A stretch of DNA of 64,000 bases from Streptomyces sp. ISL-36 (lineage in GTDB: Bacteria > Actinomycetota > Actinomycetes > Streptomycetales > Streptomycetaceae), in contig NZ_JAGGOS010000024.1 in the NCBI RefSeq assembly GCF_018614205.1, positions 1-64,000 on the forward strand. Reading direction: 5' to 3'. A program made the translations under genes and the position numbers. The notes under the pieces were generated by a model that worked only from the letters and a program-made list of their open reading frames with translations, searched no databases and had not been told where the DNA came from. Shown here one piece after another: positions 22,300-31,070 of the stretch; position 1 is the stretch's first letter, and each line of letters opens with the position of its first letter.

Positions 22300-22653
22300 T
22301 CATGCGGCCCAGGGGCTGATCGGCACGGTGTTCGCAGGGCTCCCCGCCCATACTCCGCCTGCCCCGTCGCCTTCGGACGGCGGGGTGGTTTCCGCGTTTC
22401 CGGGGTTGGCCGTCGGCTGGGTCCAGTCCTTCAGTGCGAGGTCTTCAGCGGACCGTGCATCGACTCGAGCCCATACCCACAGCTCCACACCAGGCAGGTC
22501 CTGGCGCGCCTTGCGCGTGATCTTCTGGACGACGCTCGTGTCCACCGCGGCCAGGATTTGCCCGCCGTACCAGTCGGCGAGGGACACCAGCGTCGTGTAG
22601 TACCCGGCGCGGACGACGGTGGCGCGCGTCCTCGTGTGCGCCTTCAGGCTCAT
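22300..22653 (-). CDS. Hypothetical 117-aa protein
   Basis: ATG at 22651-22653 with GAGGGGG upstream. MSLKAHTRTRATVVRAGYYT and LADWYGGQILAAVDTSVVQK, VELWVWARVDARSAEDLALK look like a compact folded N-terminal 80 residues; the remainder is low-complexity Pro/Gly. No family recognised. It diverges from the PKS remnant and shares no obvious operon. Confidence 0.5.
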   Translation of the reverse strand: MSLKAHTRTRATVVRAGYYTTLVSLADWYGGQILAAVDTSVVQKITRKARQDLPGVELWVWARVDARSAEDLALKDWTQPTANPGNAETTPPSEGDGAGGVWAGSPANTVPISPWAA

Positions 22654-22781
22654 GCCGACCCCCTCTGATCGTGCGCGGTGCTGTGTGGGGGTGGACGGAT
22701 CATCACCCATTGCCTGCACTTCTGGCCATACCTCGGAGCAGCTTCTCGCCACACAAATTCGAACAGAGGCATGGTTCCGAC

Positions 22782-23213
22782 ATGGCCGACACGGACTTCC
22801 CCGACGACACTCTGGAGTACGTCCTCCCGAACAGCGTCGACCGCTACTCCGGCCGGATCGGCGTCGACGGTTTCCACTTCGACTCCACCAAGGCCGCGTT
22901 GAGCGCTGCCGACGACGTCCTGCCGACCGTCCTCGACTGGCTCGGCGCCGACCAGGCCGTCGACTTCGCCGCCATCCACCCCGGCAGCCCCCGCATCATC
23001 ACCGACACCGCGGCCGCCCTCGGCCTCGACGACACCGCCGCCCGCCACTCCTTCGACACCCTCGCCGAAGAAGGCAACCTCGGTGGCGTATCGGTTCTCC
23101 GGGTCCTCGAGCGCACCCACACCGACCCGCCCCCGGCCGGCGCCCACGGCGTCCTCGTCGCCTACGGCCCCGGCTTCACCACCGCCGCGCTGCGCGGCAC
23201 ATGGACAGCCTGA
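22782..23213 (+). pseudogene. 3' remnant of a type III polyketide synthase
   Basis: 143 residues equal the last ~40% of a chalcone/stilbene-synthase-family enzyme: VDFAAIHPGSPRIITDTAAA (catalytic His region), FDTLAEEGNLGGVSVLRVLE (catalytic Asn region) and GVLVAYGPGFTTAALRGTW (C-terminal GPG loop). The N-terminal half with the nucleophilic Cys is absent and nothing upstream encodes it. The natural stop is kept. Presumably chromosomal DNA captured and truncated, perhaps through the adjacent IS110 element. Confidence 0.8.
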
Positions 23214-23227
23214 CCCGACCCGTTGAT

Positions 23228-24541
23228 GCTCCTATTGGCTGTCAAGCAGCGGTGAGCCAGTCGCGGTAGGCATGGGCAAGGTCGTCGTCTCGGCGGATTC
23301 CTCGTTCGAGGGTGGAGATGGTGGCTGGCCAGAGGCCGAAGTGGCGTGCGGCGGCGGTGAGGGTGATGTTCTTGGACTGCCGGAGAGGTCGCAGGTCGGC
23401 GATGCCGGGAACGGTGACCGTGGTGGTCAGGCAGCGGAACACCTCCCGGGCGATGGCCCGTTTCAGGAGCCGGATGATCTCCTTCTTCGTGCGGCCGGCG
23501 GCGGTCTGTCGTGCCACGTATGCGCGGGTGCGGGAATCGCTGGACATCCGGACCAGGGCGATGCGGTAGAGGGCGGCGTTGGCGGCCCGGTCGCCGCCTC
23601 GTGAGAGGCGGTGCCGGTTCGTGCGGCCGCTGGAGGCGGGGACCGGTGCGGCTCCGCAGAGGGCGGCGAAGGAAGCTTCGGTCCGCATGCGTTCGGGGTT
23701 GCCACCCGCCGTGATCAGCAGTTGGGCCGCGGTGTCGGGGCCCACTCCGTAGGAGGCCCGCAGACCCGGGTTCTGGACGGTGACCTCGCTGTCCAGGGCT
23801 TTGGTCAGGGCCGCGTGCTCGGCGGTCAGCTCTTTGACGCGTCGGGCGAGGATCTTGAGTGCGGCGAGGACCGCGGCGTGGACTGCGTCCCCTGCCGGCC
23901 GCAGCCGGGCCAGGGCGTCGGTGCGGTCGGTTGCTTTGAGCTGCCCGTATTTGGCGCGGATGCTTCGGGCGCGGTGAAGAGGATGTGCGTGATCTGGTTC
24001 AGGGCGGCGGTGCGGGCCTTGACGGCGGAGCGGGCTGCGTTGTGCAGGGCGCGTATGCCGGCGACGGTGTCGTCCTTGGGCGCGCTCGAGGCCCGTCCGG
24101 ACAGGGCGGCGCGGGCGGCGGCGTAGGCGTCGATGGGGTCGGACTTGCCGATGCTGCGGCGTTCGGCCCGGTCGGGCCGGTTGACCTCGACGACGCGTTG
24201 CCCGTGCGAGCGGGCGGCGCGTGTGAAGCCTGCGCCGTAGGAGGAGGTGCCTTCCACACCGATCGCGATCACGTGGCCGTGGGCGTCCAGGAAGGCCAGG
24301 GCTGCGGCGTATCCGGCGGCGGTGGTGGTGAACTCGGCGTCCGCGAGATGGCCGCCGTTGTCGCTGATGACCGCGACGTGGAGAGTGTCGGCATGGGAGT
24401 CGACCCCGCCGAACACATCCTGGTCCGCGATGTCCTCCGCAACCTCTGATGTCATGCTGATGATGCCTTCCCAACCGGAGGTGGGCACCGGCCGGGTGGC
24501 GCAGACAGGACATTGAAGGGGGCTTCTGACCAAGCTCCTAT
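23228..24541 (-). mobile_element. IS110-family element with degenerate transposase
   Basis: Bounded by an 8-bp repeat GCTCCTAT at 23228-23235 and 24534-24541. IS110 elements lack long inverted repeats and use a DEDD recombinase guided by a bridge RNA from the non-coding end; here only ~85 bp lies between the transposase start and the right boundary. The transposase gene is frameshifted, so the copy is probably inactive. It lies 15 bp past the PKS remnant stop. Confidence 0.7.
23242..24455 (-). pseudogene. IS110 transposase, frameshifted
   Basis: N-terminal half (from the ATG at 24453-24455) has the DEDD RuvC-like domain: FGGVDSHADTLHVAV, IGVEGTSSYGAGFTRA, SDPIDAYAAARAAL. Near 23973 the frame breaks inside a FTAPEA-(s)-IRAKYG segment; the next frame carries the transposase_20 part (LRASYGVGPDTAAQLLITAG, SFAALCGAAPVPASSGRTNR). 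A tail with an HTH-like LTAAARHFGLWPATISTLER follows. A one- or two-base deletion explains the break. All catalytic blocks are otherwise present. Confidence 0.8.
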
Positions 24542-24806
24542 CAGGTCATGTTCCGCCCGGCCGGAGCCGTAAGAACAGGTTCCGGCGGCCGGGCAGAACA
24601 ACCGGAGGACAACCCAGCAGGGCGTCAGTCAGTGCCCGAGCCACGACCACCGGAACCTGAGTATCAGCATCAATGTCAGTGCCAGGTGCGACCCTGGACG
24701 CATGCCCGGCGGCGCCCATCACCTCGAAGCCGATGCGAACCGCCGGGCACACTCCACGACACGAGGGGTTGGACGGGCACCGGCCCAAGGTCAACAATCG
24801 CTCCTC

Positions 24807-25589
24807 ATGAACGAAGTTGCGTGGACGGCGATCTCCGCCGTGGCCACTGCCTTGGCGTTCGTCGCCGTGGCCTGGCAGTCGATACTCACCCGGCGAGCAC
24901 TCGCCATAGCTCAGACTGCCGCGCTTGATACAGCGCGTGCCCGACTGGACAACGGAGCGCCGGCCGTCACCGTCCGTCTGGAAGCGCCGATCTGGCCACC
25001 GCTGGCCGGCACCGCGCATGGGATGCCGTGCAACCCGTGGCCGAGAGGACACAACTTCCACTTCCCCAATCAGGAATGGGAGCCCACCGTCTTGCAGGCT
25101 GTGGCCGTGGTCGAGAATCTCAGTGGCCGCCGGGTCGAAGTCCGTTTCGACGGCGACTTGATCGAGGACCAGGACAACCGCCCCGTCCCCGCCACGACAC
25201 CGGTACTCGTTCCCGCCCAGAACTCTGCAACCGGCGCGTCGGGTGAGCACCGGGTCTACCTGCAGCGCTCGTTCTCCGCCAAGCAACTCGCCGAGAACTA
25301 CGAGGCTCGCAAAGCTGGCAGGGAACTCCCCCACCGCGTCACAGGCAGTATCACCGTCCACGATGACCGAGACAACGGCGTCGAGGACACATGGAGCCTG
25401 ACGCTCACGGGCTGCCCTCTCCAGCCCCACGAGAACCTCGGCAGCGTCTGGGTGACCGTCCCACATCACATCACTGAGGGAACTGGCCTGCGTAGCCTTC
25501 AGTACGACCTCCTCCCGCCGCGTCGGCGAACCTACTGGGTGTCCCGCCGAGGCGGCGTCGAACTTGGTGAGCCGCGTACCGCTGCCTGA
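24807..25589 (+). CDS. Hypothetical membrane-anchored protein, 260 aa
   Basis: ATG at 24807. Residues 4-26 (VAWTAISAVATALAFVAVAW) form one N-terminal transmembrane helix; the rest is a soluble beta-rich domain (LQAVAVVENLSGRRVEVRFD, HRVTGSITVHDDRDNGVEDT) with a basic tail. No family recognised. Ribosome site weak. It sits alone between the IS110 element and a gene-poor stretch. Confidence 0.6.
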   Translation: MNEVAWTAISAVATALAFVAVAWQSILTRRALAIAQTAALDTARARLDNGAPAVTVRLEAPIWPPLAGTAHGMPCNPWPRGHNFHFPNQEWEPTVLQAVAVVENLSGRRVEVRFDGDLIEDQDNRPVPATTPVLVPAQNSATGASGEHRVYLQRSFSAKQLAENYEARKAGRELPHRVTGSITVHDDRDNGVEDTWSLTLTGCPLQPHENLGSVWVTVPHHITEGTGLRSLQYDLLPPRRRTYWVSRRGGVELGEPRTAA

Positions 25590-25742
25590 CCCTCGAGCCA
25601 TGCCGGGAGCCTCTTCACCCCCTGCAGGGCATATGCCTAGGACTCTTTCGTGCACGACCCTGTTGCACGCGGGGCGTGGGTGGCAGGGTGAGCGGTACGC
25701 AGTCCTCCGCAATGCGACTCCCCCCGGAGTGGACTGCCCCCA

Positions 25743-25806
25743 CGGCCCCGCCCTGCGTCGCCCGCGTAGCGGGGCCGCACCGCCTCCCGGCTCCCCACGG
25801 GAGGCC
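25743..25806 (+). terminator. Two consecutive hairpins in a gene-free stretch
   Basis: Stem CGGCCCCGC/GCGGGGCCG (25743-25751 with 25769-25777) and stem CCTCCCG/CGGGAGG (25782-25788 and 25800-25806 approx.). The 25590-25904 interval contains no supported gene; these stems may terminate the membrane-protein gene at a distance. Confidence 0.5.
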
Positions 25807-25904
25807 AGGTGCATGCCCGGCCGCGGCCTGAATGTCAGACCCTCCTCCTACCGTCGTGAACGTGGGCCGGGACCTGCCCGGCCACCGAAGCGCGGGAGCG
25901 GACC

Positions 25905-26162
25905 GTGGGCGAGATCAGCGTGAAAGGCCAGGATCTGAACCGGCTGCTGGCCGACAGCACCAAGAGGTACGGCACGCCGTACCATCAGGCGTTCGCCGAG
26001 CTCGCCGCCACGCACCGCGGCCGGCCCCCGGCAGAGATCGTGCCGCTCCTGCGCGCCGCCGCCGACCAGGCCCTGCTCGGCTTCACCGGCGCCGACCTCC
26101 GCGAGCAGGCCGAAGCTATCAGCACCGGCCGTCCGTACACCCTGCGCGTCACGGTGACCTGA
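25905..26162 (+). CDS. Hypothetical 85-aa helical protein
   Basis: GTG start with GGGAGCGG upstream. [40 protein letters not shown] and [20 protein letters not shown] form an all-helical small protein. Not recognised. It ends 125 bp before lexA and could be transcribed towards it, although lexA appears to have its own control site. Confidence 0.6.
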   Translation: MGEISVKGQDLNRLLADSTKRYGTPYHQAFAELAATHRGRPPAEIVPLLRAAADQALLGFTGADLREQAEAISTGRPYTLRVTVT

Positions 26163-26209
26163 CCGAAGCGCTCCTCACTCGCGGCGCCCTGCCCGCGTAC
26201 AGACGGTTA

Positions 26210-26225
26210 TCGAAACGGTGTTCCC
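26210..26225 (+). promoter_or_regulatory. Candidate LexA box
   Basis: TCGAAACGGTGTTCCC matches 9 of 12 informative positions of the actinobacterial SOS box (TCGAAC-N4-GTTCGA), 62 bp upstream of the lexA start. Autoregulation is the norm for lexA genes. Confidence 0.55.
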
Positions 26226-26287
26226 TTTGTCGGGCTTGGCGGGTTACTGTCCACGTCAAGCAAGATCCCGGGAGTGGGGAGCACCAC

Positions 26288-26974
26288 ATGCACGCTGTCG
26301 AAACCGCAGGTCGGCCCGGGCGCCCCCCTGGTGTCCACGTCGATGCCGACGGCCTCACGCCCCGCCAAGTCGCGATCATCAAGTTCATCGAACGGGAAGT
26401 CTCCCGCCAGGGCTACCCGCCCTCCATGCGGGAGATCGGCGCCGCGGTCAAGCTCAGCAGCACCTCGTCCGTCGCCCACCAGCTCATCGCGTTGGAGAAG
26501 AAGCAGGTCCTCTACCGCGACCCCCACCGTCCCCGCGCCTACCGCGTCCGCGCCCGCTGGACCGACGACTACCCCCAGGCCCCCACATCGTCCCCGCCGG
26601 CCATGGCCGACGTCCCCCTGGTCGGCCGGATCGCTGCTGGCACTCCGATCCTCGCCGAGGAAACGGTCGAGGACGTCTACCCCCTGCCCCGCCAGCTCGT
26701 CGGCGAAGGCCGGCTGTTCGCGCTGAAGGTGGTCGGCGACAGCATGATCGACGCCGCGATCTGCGACGGCGACATCGTCACCGTCCGGCAGGCCGACTCC
26801 GCCGACCACGGCGACATCGTCGCCGCCATGCTCGACGGCGAAGCCACCGTGAAGCGCCTGCGCCGCGAGAACGGCCGGGTCTGGCTGATGCCCCACAACC
26901 CCGCCTACCAGCCGATCCCCGGCGACGACGCAACCATCCTCGGCAAGGTCGTCGCCGTCCTCCGCTCCCTCTGA
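26288..26974 (+). CDS. LexA repressor
   Basis: 228 aa. The N-terminal winged helix ([40 protein letters not shown]) binds SOS boxes. The C-terminal S24 peptidase part has the Ala117-Gly118 cleavage site (GRIAAGTP), catalytic Ser152 in [10 protein letters not shown] and Lys189 in GEATVKRL. All residues needed for RecA-stimulated self-cleavage are present. A plasmid-borne LexA could alter host SOS control; it is near Ku, ligase and a Y-family polymerase homologue. Confidence 0.92.
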   Translation: MHAVETAGRPGRPPGVHVDADGLTPRQVAIIKFIEREVSRQGYPPSMREIGAAVKLSSTSSVAHQLIALEKKQVLYRDPHRPRAYRVRARWTDDYPQAPTSSPPAMADVPLVGRIAAGTPILAEETVEDVYPLPRQLVGEGRLFALKVVGDSMIDAAICDGDIVTVRQADSADHGDIVAAMLDGEATVKRLRRENGRVWLMPHNPAYQPIPGDDATILGKVVAVLRSL

Positions 26975-27104
26975 CCGACCGTCGGCGCGCCCTGCCCTGC
27001 GCCGGTTCAGCCAGGGCCGCCGACCGGCCGCAGAACGCATGCGATCACAGAGACCGTCTGCATAGCCTGAGGTCAGACCCCAGGGGGGGCTCCTGGAGGT
27101 AGCG

Positions 27105-28037
27105 ATGCCCGGTCGTCCCATCTGGAGCGGAGCCATCAGCTTCGGGCTGGTCACAATCCCCGTGAAGCTCGAACCTGCGACCGAATCCCACGGCATCAGC
27201 TTCAACCAGATCCACCTCGAGGACGGCGGCCGGATCCGCTACCGCAAGGTGTGCGACATCGACGGCAAGGAATTGCGCCAGGACGAGATCGGCAAGGGCT
27301 ACGAAGTCTCCAAAGACCAGGTCATCCCGATCTCGGACGCCGAACTGGCCCAGATGCCGCTACCGACCGCAAAAGCGATCGACATCGTCGCGTTCGTCGA
27401 CCGCGACAGCATCGACCCCATCCAGCTCGGCGAGGGCAACTACTACCTCAGCGCCGACGGCCAGGTCGCGGCCAAACCGTACGTCCTACTCCGCAAGGCC
27501 CTCGAACGAACGGACAAGGTCGCCATCGCCAAGTTCGCCCTCCGCGGCCGCGAACGCCTCGGCATGCTGCGGATCAAGGGCGACGCGCTCCTGCTGAACT
27601 CGATGCACTGGCCCGACGAGATCCGCTCCTCCGAGCCCGCCGCCCCCGAGAAGACGAACCTCTCCGAGGAGGAGATCGAGGGCGCACTCGCCCTGATGGA
27701 CACCATGTCCGTCGAGCACCTCGACGACCTGGAGCTCGTCGACCACTACCGGGACGCGCTCGCCGAAGTCATCGAGGCGAAGGCCGAGCACCGCGCGCCG
27801 AAACCGGTCGAGGGCGAGGAGACGGCACCGGCCGGGAAACTCGTCGACCTGATGGCCGCCCTCGAGGAGTCCGTCGCCAAGGCCAAGGCCTCCCGCAGCG
27901 CACCCACCGGCGAGGACGCCACCGTCCACGAGATGCCGAAGCCGAAGAAGAAGACCGCGGCCAAGAAGACGACCGCGAAGAAGGCCCCGGCCAAGAAGAC
28001 CACGGCGAAGAAAACGACCCGGAAGCGCGCGTCCTAA
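27105..28037 (+). CDS. Ku DNA end-binding protein
   Basis: 310 aa. MPGRPIWSGAISFGLVTIPV and HLEDGGRIRYRKVCDIDGKE are the hallmark start of bacterial Ku; the core follows (YEVSKDQVIPISDAELAQMP, KPYVLLRKALERTDKVAIAK). The C-terminus is a Lys/Ala/Thr-rich tail (TAAKKTTAKKAPAKK) of the kind that binds DNA. Ku homodimers hold double-strand ends for NHEJ ligation. GGAGGTAGCG just before the ATG is a strong ribosome site. Partner ligase at 32.2-33.1 kb is not adjacent. Confidence 0.95.
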   Translation: MPGRPIWSGAISFGLVTIPVKLEPATESHGISFNQIHLEDGGRIRYRKVCDIDGKELRQDEIGKGYEVSKDQVIPISDAELAQMPLPTAKAIDIVAFVDRDSIDPIQLGEGNYYLSADGQVAAKPYVLLRKALERTDKVAIAKFALRGRERLGMLRIKGDALLLNSMHWPDEIRSSEPAAPEKTNLSEEEIEGALALMDTMSVEHLDDLELVDHYRDALAEVIEAKAEHRAPKPVEGEETAPAGKLVDLMAALEESVAKAKASRSAPTGEDATVHEMPKPKKKTAAKKTTAKKAPAKKTTAKKTTRKRAS

Positions 28038-28408
28038 GCGGCGCCGCCGCCCGGCAGACGCCGCGGGGCCGGCTTGTCGATCCCGAGACTGCCCCAGGGT
28101 GCACAGATGTCGCACATCTCCATGGCGGGGAACTCCTGGAACGCGATCACTACCTCGTCGCGGCGAAGCAGGCCGAACTGCTCCTGGTACTGGCCGCAGT
28201 TCCCGCGGTGCAGCATCGGCTGGCCCTCTTCGGCACGGGACGGCTGGATCTTCCAGCCCAGCTCCCGCCGGGCGACCTCCCGGCGCCGCTGCTCTTCCCT
28301 CTCCTGCGCCTCGAGCTCACGGATCGTCTTCGCAGTCTGAGCCGTCTGGTACTCGAGCCACTGCAGCACCGCGCGCTGCTTCTCCAGCCGCTCCGATATC
28401 GACAGCAT
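28034..28408 (-). CDS. DUF6233-type protein
   Basis: 124 aa. N-terminal coiled-coil/helix (RLEKQRAVLQWLEYQTAQTA, RELEAQEREEQRRREV), then WKIQPSR, HRGNC and MCDICAPWGSLG. The W...HxGxC...C-x-x-C pattern fits DUF6233, a family of small Streptomyces proteins of unknown role with a probable zinc site. Its stop overlaps the Ku stop by four bases, convergently. Confidence 0.65.
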   Translation of the reverse strand: MLSISERLEKQRAVLQWLEYQTAQTAKTIRELEAQEREEQRRREVARRELGWKIQPSRAEEGQPMLHRGNCGQYQEQFGLLRRDEVVIAFQEFPAMEMCDICAPWGSLGIDKPAPRRLPGGGAA

Positions 28409-28418
28409 GACGGCCTCG

Positions 28419-28778
28419 CTACGCTGCGACGTCGACGGAAGCCGGGGGCATCGCCAGCTGCTTCAGCTCCATACGGGCCTTCACCACGGCCTCGTCCTTA
28501 CCCAGACCGTCCCAGTACACGTGGTCCGAGACCTCGATCGACAGGTCCCGCACCAGAGTGAACAGGCGATCCGCCTCCGCCTTCTGCTCTGCGGTGTAAC
28601 CCGGGCTGGGCTCACGCCCTCCGGTGACCTCCCCGGTGTAGGGGTGCACCTGCCCGGGCCAGCCCGGCAGAGGCTCGACGGACCACGGCAGGGTCCGGCA
28701 GAACCCCGCGTACTCGGCACGGGCCTGGTGCAGGCGGAGCTGGGCGTCGATCAGATCACTCGGGAAGGTTTCAGCCAC
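28419..28778 (-). CDS. Hypothetical 119-aa protein
   Basis: GTG start at 28776-28778. Helical (AETFPSDLIDAQLRLHQARA), then WSVEPLPGWPGQVHPYTGEV and a C-terminal helix. Likely cotranscribed with the DUF6233 gene 10 bp downstream. No family recognised. 28779-29013 upstream is non-coding apart from promoters I cannot define. Confidence 0.55.
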   Translation of the reverse strand: MAETFPSDLIDAQLRLHQARAEYAGFCRTLPWSVEPLPGWPGQVHPYTGEVTGGREPSPGYTAEQKAEADRLFTLVRDLSIEVSDHVYWDGLGKDEAVVKARMELKQLAMPPASVDVAA

Positions 28779-29013
28779 GACCAGAATGATACTCCTGTTC
28801 GAATAACGGATTCGGCGGCACCACGGTCACACGGGCCGGGGTGAGCCGAAGACACGACAGGCGTCACAACTTCGCGTGTGTTGTCACCAGGGGTAGTCCC
28901 TGCGATCTGTCCCACCGCTCGTGCAGGGACCGGTTGTCGGGGGCTACGGATAGCGTGACCTGGTACGGCCGCGCCTTTCATACGGCCGTCCCGAAGTGGA
29001 GAGGACCGCGAAC

Positions 29014-29658
29014 GTGGTGAGCGCGAGCAACATCCTGCGGGCAGCGTGGGTGCCCGATGACGACCCCGAGCGGGATTGGGTGATCGCAGCCGATCTGGCT
29101 GTGGAGTGGGTTCGGCAAGAATGCGCTGATCAGGGAGCCAGCGGCGTGCTCGTGCTCAATGCCTTCGGCGTGGAACAGAACATCCCGTCCCTGCGGCGCT
29201 TCGCAGCGGAACACGCTGTCACCACACCGCGTGCATCCCGAGACCGTGTCGCCCGCGGCAAAGGGCCCGTTCTGGCATACGTTCCGGACGAGAAGACGCT
29301 CGACTTCGCCGCGAGCCTGGCCCGTGGGTCTTCGCTGGCCATCGTGGAGAGCGTCCACGGCTTCCCACTCGAAGGCTGGGCGCGCCAACTCGGCGCCATC
29401 GACCTCACCCGACCCGACGAGCAGCCCGAGCAACTCGATTCCGAGCTGGCCGCAGCAATCGACCGGCTGGACTTCTACAAGAACAACGGCTTCGGTGACC
29501 GATTCGGCAAGCAGCAAGCCCAACGCATCTTGCAGGACCTTCGCGGCGCAGGGCTACTGGAGCGGGACATCATCCTGGGAGCTCTGGCAGCCAAGGGCGC
29601 TTCCGATCGTGCAGTGCGGAACCTCGGAAAGCTCATCGACGCGATGGACCGCCGCTGA
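29014..29658 (+). CDS. Hypothetical 214-aa protein
   Basis: GTG at 29014 with GAGAGG nine bases upstream (GTG at 28996 also in frame). The first half is a Rossmann-like alternation (GVLVLNAFGVEQNI, GPVLAYVPDEKTLDFAASLA, SLAIVESVHGFPLEGWARQL); the second half is helical (AAIDRLDFYKNNGFGDRFGK, RAVRNLGKLIDAM). No family recognised. Single gene between divergent neighbours. Confidence 0.6.
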   Translation: MVSASNILRAAWVPDDDPERDWVIAADLAVEWVRQECADQGASGVLVLNAFGVEQNIPSLRRFAAEHAVTTPRASRDRVARGKGPVLAYVPDEKTLDFAASLARGSSLAIVESVHGFPLEGWARQLGAIDLTRPDEQPEQLDSELAAAIDRLDFYKNNGFGDRFGKQQAQRILQDLRGAGLLERDIILGALAAKGASDRAVRNLGKLIDAMDRR

Positions 29659-29686
29659 GCCCCCGCAACGGCCCGACTCATCCGCC

Positions 29687-30367
29687 TCAGCCATCTGCGG
29701 CGCGCTCGCGGCGACAAGTAGCGTGCAGATTCAGCGACAGCCACAAACAGCGAAGCGGGCCCGACACCCTGGGGGGGCGCCGGGCCCGCTTCCGGGGCGC
29801 GGCCGCGAGGGTCGGCACCAGCAGCGCGGGCCCCAGGACGTGCACGATCCCGTTCCAGCCCGGCGCCCGGGCCTCGAGCCGGCCACCCGCAACCGGTGAG
29901 CCGTGGACGACGAGCAGCGGCCACACCGACCCCGCCGGCATCCCGAGCGCGGCCGCCGCCCGCCGGGCGTACGACGCCACTGCCTCCACCTGCCGGTGCC
30001 TGTCCTCCGCCCCGCGGTGCACCCGCCCGCGCACCAGCGCCGTCGTACGGCCGCGGTGCCACCGCTTCGTGTCCAGGACCACCAGCGCGGTACCGCACGG
30101 CGAGACCAGGACATGGTCCAGGTTCGCCCTCGAGCCGGGGAGCGCCAGGTCGTGCCGTATGTGCCAGCCGAAGGCCTCGAGCCCGGCCAGCAGCCGACCT
30201 GTGGTCTGCCCCCCCTCCGCGCCGATGTCCCACCGCCTGGCTGCACTCCTGGAGCGCTGGGGTTTCCCAAACCCCAGCGCGGCAAGGAGCCGGCGCCACA
30301 CGCTCCGCCGCCCCTGAGCACGTAACTCGGCGGCCCGCGCGGCCGCCGACCTCCCCACGCCCGTCAT
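29687..30367 (-). CDS. NERD-domain protein
   Basis: 226 aa, ATG at 30365-30367. After a basic N-terminus, WDIGAEGGQTTGRLLAGLEA, NLDHVLVSPCGTALVVLDTK and RHRQVEAVASYARR match the nuclease-related domain: the G-A-E-x-x, N-x-D-H and D/E-x-K core. NERD proteins are predicted nucleases linked to mobile elements. The C-terminal 30 residues overlap a GC hairpin (29756-29791), so the true end may be uncertain. Confidence 0.75.
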   Translation of the reverse strand: MTGVGRSAAARAAELRAQGRRSVWRRLLAALGFGKPQRSRSAARRWDIGAEGGQTTGRLLAGLEAFGWHIRHDLALPGSRANLDHVLVSPCGTALVVLDTKRWHRGRTTALVRGRVHRGAEDRHRQVEAVASYARRAAAALGMPAGSVWPLLVVHGSPVAGGRLEARAPGWNGIVHVLGPALLVPTLAAAPRKRARRPPRVSGPLRCLWLSLNLHATCRRERAADG

Positions 30368-30421
30368 TGCCCCTGCCCTCCCGCCGCGACGGGCGTCGTC
30401 CTGCTGGCCAGCCCTCGGATC

Positions 30422-30514
30422 CCACCTGCGGAGAAGGCCCGGCTACGGGCCGAGCACGAGCGGTCCATGCGGGTTCTCGAAGAGATCGACACGGCAGCCG
30501 GAAAGGCCCGATGA
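30422..30514 (+). pseudogene. C-terminal tail of a site-specific recombinase
   Basis: The last 30 codons before TGA at 30512-30514 read ARLRAEHERSMRVLEEIDTA then AGKAR, a tail I associate with large actinobacterial site-specific recombinases followed by a small DUF6262-like gene. Nothing upstream encodes the catalytic part. The next gene starts two bases past this stop, so the pairing was an operon before truncation. Confidence 0.5.
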
Positions 30515-30515
30515 C

Positions 30516-31070
30516 ATGGCACTGAGCCACCAGCAACGCGACCAGACCGAGCGGCGCATCCGCGCGGCCATCGACCGGCTGCTGGCCGGGCAGATCCCGC
30601 CCGGCGGCGCCTGCGACGTCAAGACGCTCGCCCGCGAGGCGGGCATCTCCCGCGCCTCTCTCTACCGGACCTGGGGCCACCTCAAGGACGAGTTCGAGAA
30701 GCGGCGGGCAGCGGTCTGGGCAGCCGGCCAGCGGCCCGACCCCCGCGAGGCCCGCATCGCCCGACTGCGGGACCTCAACCAGCGGCTCACCGGCAAACTT
30801 GCCCGCGCCCACACCACGCTCACCCAGCTCAAGGAGCGTCATCGGCTCCTTCTGTCTGTCCTGGCTGCCAAGGACGATGAGCTCCAGCGGCTCCGTCGCG
30901 AGCTGAGCACGTTCGACAACACTCTGGTGTCAGTCTCGGAAGTGGACCAGGGTGACGACGCTGCTGGTGTCGTCACCCTCCGCGCCGCTGATGTCACGGC
31001 AAGGTCGAGCCCCACAGACGACGTGATGGCCTCATGGGGTCTGCGGCGCCCTCGTATCTTTGCGCCATGA
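30516..31070 (+). CDS. DUF6262-like recombinase accessory protein
   Basis: 184 aa. N-terminal HTH resembling TetR (LAREAGISRASLYRTWGHLK) then a long coiled coil (LRDLNQRLTGKLARAHTTLT, LLSVLAAKDDELQRLRRELS). Small HTH-coiled-coil proteins of this type commonly follow paired site-specific recombinases in actinobacterial mobile elements. Here the recombinase is reduced to its tail. The end overlaps the next ATG by four bases. Confidence 0.65.
   Translation: MALSHQQRDQTERRIRAAIDRLLAGQIPPGGACDVKTLAREAGISRASLYRTWGHLKDEFEKRRAAVWAAGQRPDPREARIARLRDLNQRLTGKLARAHTTLTQLKERHRLLLSVLAAKDDELQRLRRELSTFDNTLVSVSEVDQGDDAAGVVTLRAADVTARSSPTDDVMASWGLRRPRIFAP

Noticed and set aside
22240..22300. tRNA-like stretch (GGCAGAGTGGCGATCGAACC)
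   Set aside because: A GATCGAACC string resembles a T-arm, but no acceptor, D- or anticodon stems pair around it.
22782..23213. Functional type III PKS
   Set aside because: Only the C-terminal part is present; the catalytic Cys region is absent upstream.
23228..24541. Active IS110 element with bridge RNA
   Set aside because: The transposase is frameshifted and only ~85 bp of non-coding end is available; no bridge-RNA structure could be recognised by eye.
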